The position numbers and the translations under genes were made by a program. Of a stretch of DNA of 64,000 nucleotides, positions 60,641 to 64,000 are shown piece by piece. Positions within the stretch are counted from its first letter, which is position 1, and each line of letters begins with the position of its first letter. This DNA comes from Gautieria morchelliformis (Eukaryota; Basidiomycota; Agaricomycetes; Gomphales; Gomphaceae). The notes under the pieces are model-generated. The model was not told the DNA's origin, searched no databases, and worked only from the letters and a program-made list of their open reading frames with translations. The DNA lies in contig WHVA01000134.1 in the NCBI GenBank assembly GCA_015179125.1, forward strand, positions 170,194 to 234,193, read 5' to 3'.

Positions 60641-61600
60641 TACTTATAATGGTCAAAGCGGCCAATGATTTGCCTCAGCTCACATCGTGGTATGACAGAC
60701 ATCACACTCCCTCAACGGCACTGGAACCAGACCCACCGTCTCTTCAGGAGCCACCCCCAGCATGTCGTGGAAACCGCAACATGGTGTCAAGGCGCCTGGT
60801 AGAGGTCTTACGGCGCCCTTCAAAACCTCCTGCCTCCTCAAAAGGAAAGGTGGGGTGTTGATTATGTTGCCCTCGACACACCGGAAGGTTGATTGATGTG
60901 AACCGCCGACATATAGGACCTACCCCTGCTGTCCCGACGACACCAACAACAAGAGATCCCCAGTGTTCTTCTATTCAACCCTCTCTTCATGGCAATGAGC
61001 TGACTGAATGGTAGTTGTATCAGCCAGCCTGAATACAGCAACTCTTCCATAAAGCCCCAAGACCCACGATCCAAATTCCAATGGCATGTTCCGATGGTAA
61101 AAAGGGAGGCAAGCCCACTTCTCTCCTGTCTCAGGTGTATGAGGACCTTGCGTTTCGTCCTTGGGATCTGAGTCACCCGCAGGGATGGTTCAGTTTTGGA
61201 TGATGAAGGCACAGACCGCGCTAGGCCAGCTGGGGTGTCATCTGAGAAAATAAAGGCACTCGAGAGGGGGTTGTCAACACTTCTCAAGGGTGGACATACT
61301 GATCAGGTATGCAATGCATGTCCCCAAGATGTGGCTGGTGTCGGCACTCGAAAGAGGACTTTGGCTCCTCCCTTTCTGCTAAGATCTGCTGCTGTGTATC
61401 TAGCATGCTGGATCAGCCTCCGAGGCAGATTGGCGGCGCACCTCAGCTGAGACACTAGTGGAGTCACTGGTGTTCAGCTGAGATGTGGCTCCACTCCTGA
61501 ATGCAATGGTGCCAGCCCCTTGTTGGCCACAGAAGGCTCTGCGACTATGGCGAGGTTGTGATACACTCACCATGCGCAACAACCCGACCATAATCACAAG
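60641..61600. other. Unrecognised region with short ORFs
   Basis: A plus-strand frame (60649-60861) and a minus-strand frame (60862-61287, 141 codons) abut. Neither has a recognisable domain. Nothing else was seen. Confidence 0.2.
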
Positions 61601-61613
61601 AGTTTTCTATGGT

Positions 61614-61678
61614 GAAGACCTTGCTGGCCACCGAAGGTTCTGCAAGTTGCAGAGCCTTGGGTGGCCAGCAAGGTCTTC
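61614..61678. repeat. 65-nt near-perfect palindrome
   Basis: The arms 61614-61645 and 61647-61678 pair at 30 of 32 positions outright; one of the other two can form G-U on RNA. The outer 19 bp (GAAGACCTTGCTGGCCACC) are perfect. A related half-site (TTGTTGGCCACAGAAGGCTC) lies at 61523-61542. It would form a long RNA hairpin or DNA cruciform. Confidence 0.85.
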
Positions 61679-61699
61679 GCCACAGCAGTCCCAGGAGAG

Positions 61700-62219
61700 T
61701 GGTACGTCCCCATCAACGATTGGATGGACTTTGATGAAGAATGAGAACTTTCCCCAATCACTCTTGTCTTCTGACCAAGACCAGAGCGATTATACAGATG
61801 TCAATGATGAGGATGTCGACTGTTCCCTCGAGACTCTGAGGATATCAGTTATCTTGGAGATGTTCGATATGACCTCAGAGTCATGTTGTGGATCTAGGAA
61901 CGGCATTGCTGGTTTCCAATCGCATTGGTGATCAATAGGTATAATCAATTAATGCAGTCAAAGACGGTATCCAACTTCATTCAAAGTCCCCAGGGCTTCA
62001 CTGGGAAGTGTCACTGTGTGGCGCATGGGAGCGACCATCAGTACACTTCCCACTACCAGAGTTGATGGGTGCAAACTACCCCTAGATTAATACTTGCGCA
62101 CCGCTCTCGTCAAGCATTAGCAACTGCAATCGGCAATACAACTACTCAAAGGTTTGAAGACTTGAAAACTGTCATGCTGAGTGGACACAAATATGAATTC
62201 TTGTCTTTTCACCTGGAGA
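61700..62219. other. Unrecognised region
   Basis: The plus-strand frame 61485-61931 runs through the palindrome and ends with an acidic Asp/Ser-rich stretch (SDQDQSDYTDVNDEDVD). No domain was seen. Confidence 0.2.
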
Positions 62220-62663
62220 CTAGCACACTCTTGTCCACTGGCTCTTCCAGGAAAGAAGTACAACACTTACAACCATTGTGCTAGGGTCGTGGATGGTTTG
62301 GCATTGGTGAACCGCCCAGGCAAGAGCTGGAGAGTCCCATTGTGAGCTTGAACTGCTCTCACACGAAGGCCTTTGGCGGGGCATTGAGAATGTGGCAGAG
62401 ATAGCAGCATCCCCACATTTTCCATGCAGATCCACGGCTGTGTGACTGGAAAGGGATGTTGGGCAGTGTTTTTCAATGAAGAACATGGGTGCAGGCGAGA
62501 GAAAATCCAGAGGGTGGGTGCACAGGCCATGCTTGAGCCGTTTGTCCACATTAACATGAAGGGCATATGCAGTTTGGCATGAGAGTCTTTGAACCTCCTT
62601 CTGGAAATGTATCTCTAGCTCAGAGTAGTACAGCTTTATAGTAGTAGCACTGATAATAATCAT
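62220..62663 (-). other. Unassigned 147-codon ORF
   Basis: A minus-strand frame with YYSELEIHFQKEVQRLSCQT and ALHVNVDKRLKHGLCTH. An overlapping frame (62267-62566) is also open. It could be a decayed transposase, but I cannot support a family. Confidence 0.25.
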
Positions 62664-64000
62664 GTGGTTTTATTCTTGAATATTCAAGTATATTTTCGTA
62701 CTAGTATAAGCATTATAGAACGGTTGCGTCCACGCTGTGCATATGCCATATACTGTAGTATTGATACACATGGTATGAGATTAGGGACACGCACTTCAAA
62801 TACAAAGATCAACTGTGATGCGGCCGACGCCGCACAGCTTTGGAAGCCAACGCACCCACAGATGTCAACAGAGTTCGGTCACTACTGTTTAGCACTGCCT
62901 GGCACAGCCTGATACAGCCTTGTTGTCATGACTGACCAAGATCCCCACTGTTTGGTTCAGCCAAACAGGCTGCATAGTTGCTATGGCTGCATATAGCAAC
63001 AGATTGAGGCTCAGCTAGAATTACTGGGAGAGCCATCCTGCCAGACTTGTGGGCGCTTGAGTGACCGGTAAGTCCGAAATTAAGGTACCGCCGAGGTGGC
63101 CCGCGGAGTTTGAAATGGAAAGTCCGTGACAGAGTTGTGGGTGCAAATGGACACACAACTCTGCAATAGCAGAAATAAGGCAGTTTGGGCCAAATAAATT
63201 GCGGAAAAATATGGAAAAATGGGGGAATGATGGAGGGATGTTTGAAATACTCCTACAATTTCTTGTAGCTTCGTGTATATGCTATAACCTGTGACAAAGC
63301 GGAAATACACCAGTATGAGCCCTTTGTAGCTGGTTGAACAGCTGATTCCCCAACAAGCTTGCCCTATCCACAGTCATAGCAAAAATAGCCCGTGACACTT
63401 GACAATGCAACGTGCAAGGTGTTATGGAAGGGTTGTCTAAGTAGCGACAATCCCTTCGCCAACAGCACAGAAAATAGTTCGAAGGCTAAGGTAACGAAGA
63501 TGAAGTATGAGAACTCAGCAGTGATGCCCAAGTCTTCTTCTGGTCGAAGATAGAAATCTACAGGAGAAGGCTCAAGATGATAGTCACAGCAAGGTCAATT
63601 TTGCACAAGATGGACGTATGATAATTGAACTGGGGAATATACATGCGAATGTAGACTACTTATATTGAATGCTCATATGATGTTAATGAATTGGAAAGAG
63701 GCCGTCTGGAGTCAGGGTTGGATAGGCGTGCACGGTCAGGATACATAATAGGTGGAATAGACATACAATAGGGAAAAAGGGGGGTGCAAACATGAAACGA
63801 CAGAGAGGGAAGAGGGTGAAGGCCCCTATGTACGAAAGCACGCCTTGGAACATGCATATACACCACCTTTCACGGACTCTTCATCTGCTGGGTTGATCCC
63901 ATATGCCCTACGGGTAGGATGTTCTGCGAATGTATCCTGGCCATATGAACACCTATAGGGGATGAATAGAGAAGGTGATGGGGCCATCACGTCGGGTAAA
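62664..64000. other. No recognisable gene
   Basis: Only short, unlike-anything ORFs. The sequence shows no tandem repeat, tRNA or LTR ends that I could detect. Confidence 0.4.

Noticed and set aside
60862-61287. 141-codon minus-strand ORF as a transposase
   Set aside because: It has Cys and Trp residues but no DDE, KDZ or hAT signature that I could point to.

Overview
This window is a gene-poor, transposon-dense stretch of a filamentous fungal genome, most likely a mushroom-forming basidiomycete (Agaricomycetes). The evidence is the short 50-65 nt GT-AG introns, a broken C2-like/NACHT/WD40 NLR gene of the type expanded in Agaricomycetes, Ty1/copia and chromodomain Ty3/gypsy retrotransposons, and a Tad/I-like LINE that encodes RNase H. 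I found no intact, ordinary host gene. Nearly every recognisable reading frame is a mobile element or a decaying host-gene fragment.

Layout. 1-341: end of an LTR. 342-4372: two copies of a composite repeat (17/34-bp minisatellite, AT-rich repeats, CACGTG-containing GC-rich end). 4565-5791: decayed gag-only copia-type element. 5990-6980: NLR N-terminus fragment. 6975-9113: pieces of a dispersed repeat with coding-like exons. 9114-13533: young copia element (copy 1) with 222-bp LTRs and target-site duplication (TSD) GGGGT. 13539-15330: more of the dispersed repeat, with a solo LTR at 13921-14142. 15530-22320: WD40 gene fragment interrupted by an apparently full-length LINE (15669-22227). 23064-24319: complete gag-only LTR element. 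24582-27384: second long copy of the dispersed repeat. 27540-28250: HSP70 C-terminus fragment. 28629-33145: copia copy 2. 33814-37115: truncated copia of another family. 37245-41725: heavily mutated copia copy 3, itself containing a solo LTR. 41733-45975: NLR pseudogene. 46600-47690 and 57223-58310: AT-rich islands, the first with a D5-like (NCLDV-type) primase-helicase fragment. Between them lie an antisense coiled-coil/zinc-finger pseudogene (47700-49014), a non-autonomous gypsy element (49191-51011) and a chromovirus (51086-57222). 58317-58705: F-box-like fragment. From there to 64000 there are only weak or unrecognised ORFs and one 65-nt palindrome.

How it fits together. TSDs and paralogous empty sites give an insertion order. 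The dispersed repeat was hit by copia copy 1 and by a solo LTR; a WD40 gene was hit by the LINE; copia copy 3 was hit by another LTR. The most unusual material is the pair of AT-rich islands, which may be one foreign, giant-virus-like insert later split by a chromovirus. Next come the two chromoviruses whose primer-binding sites match their own predicted RNA 5' ends (self-priming), and a gag-only element whose leader carries five small hairpins with a near-constant loop. All family calls are by eye from motifs; no database search was possible.
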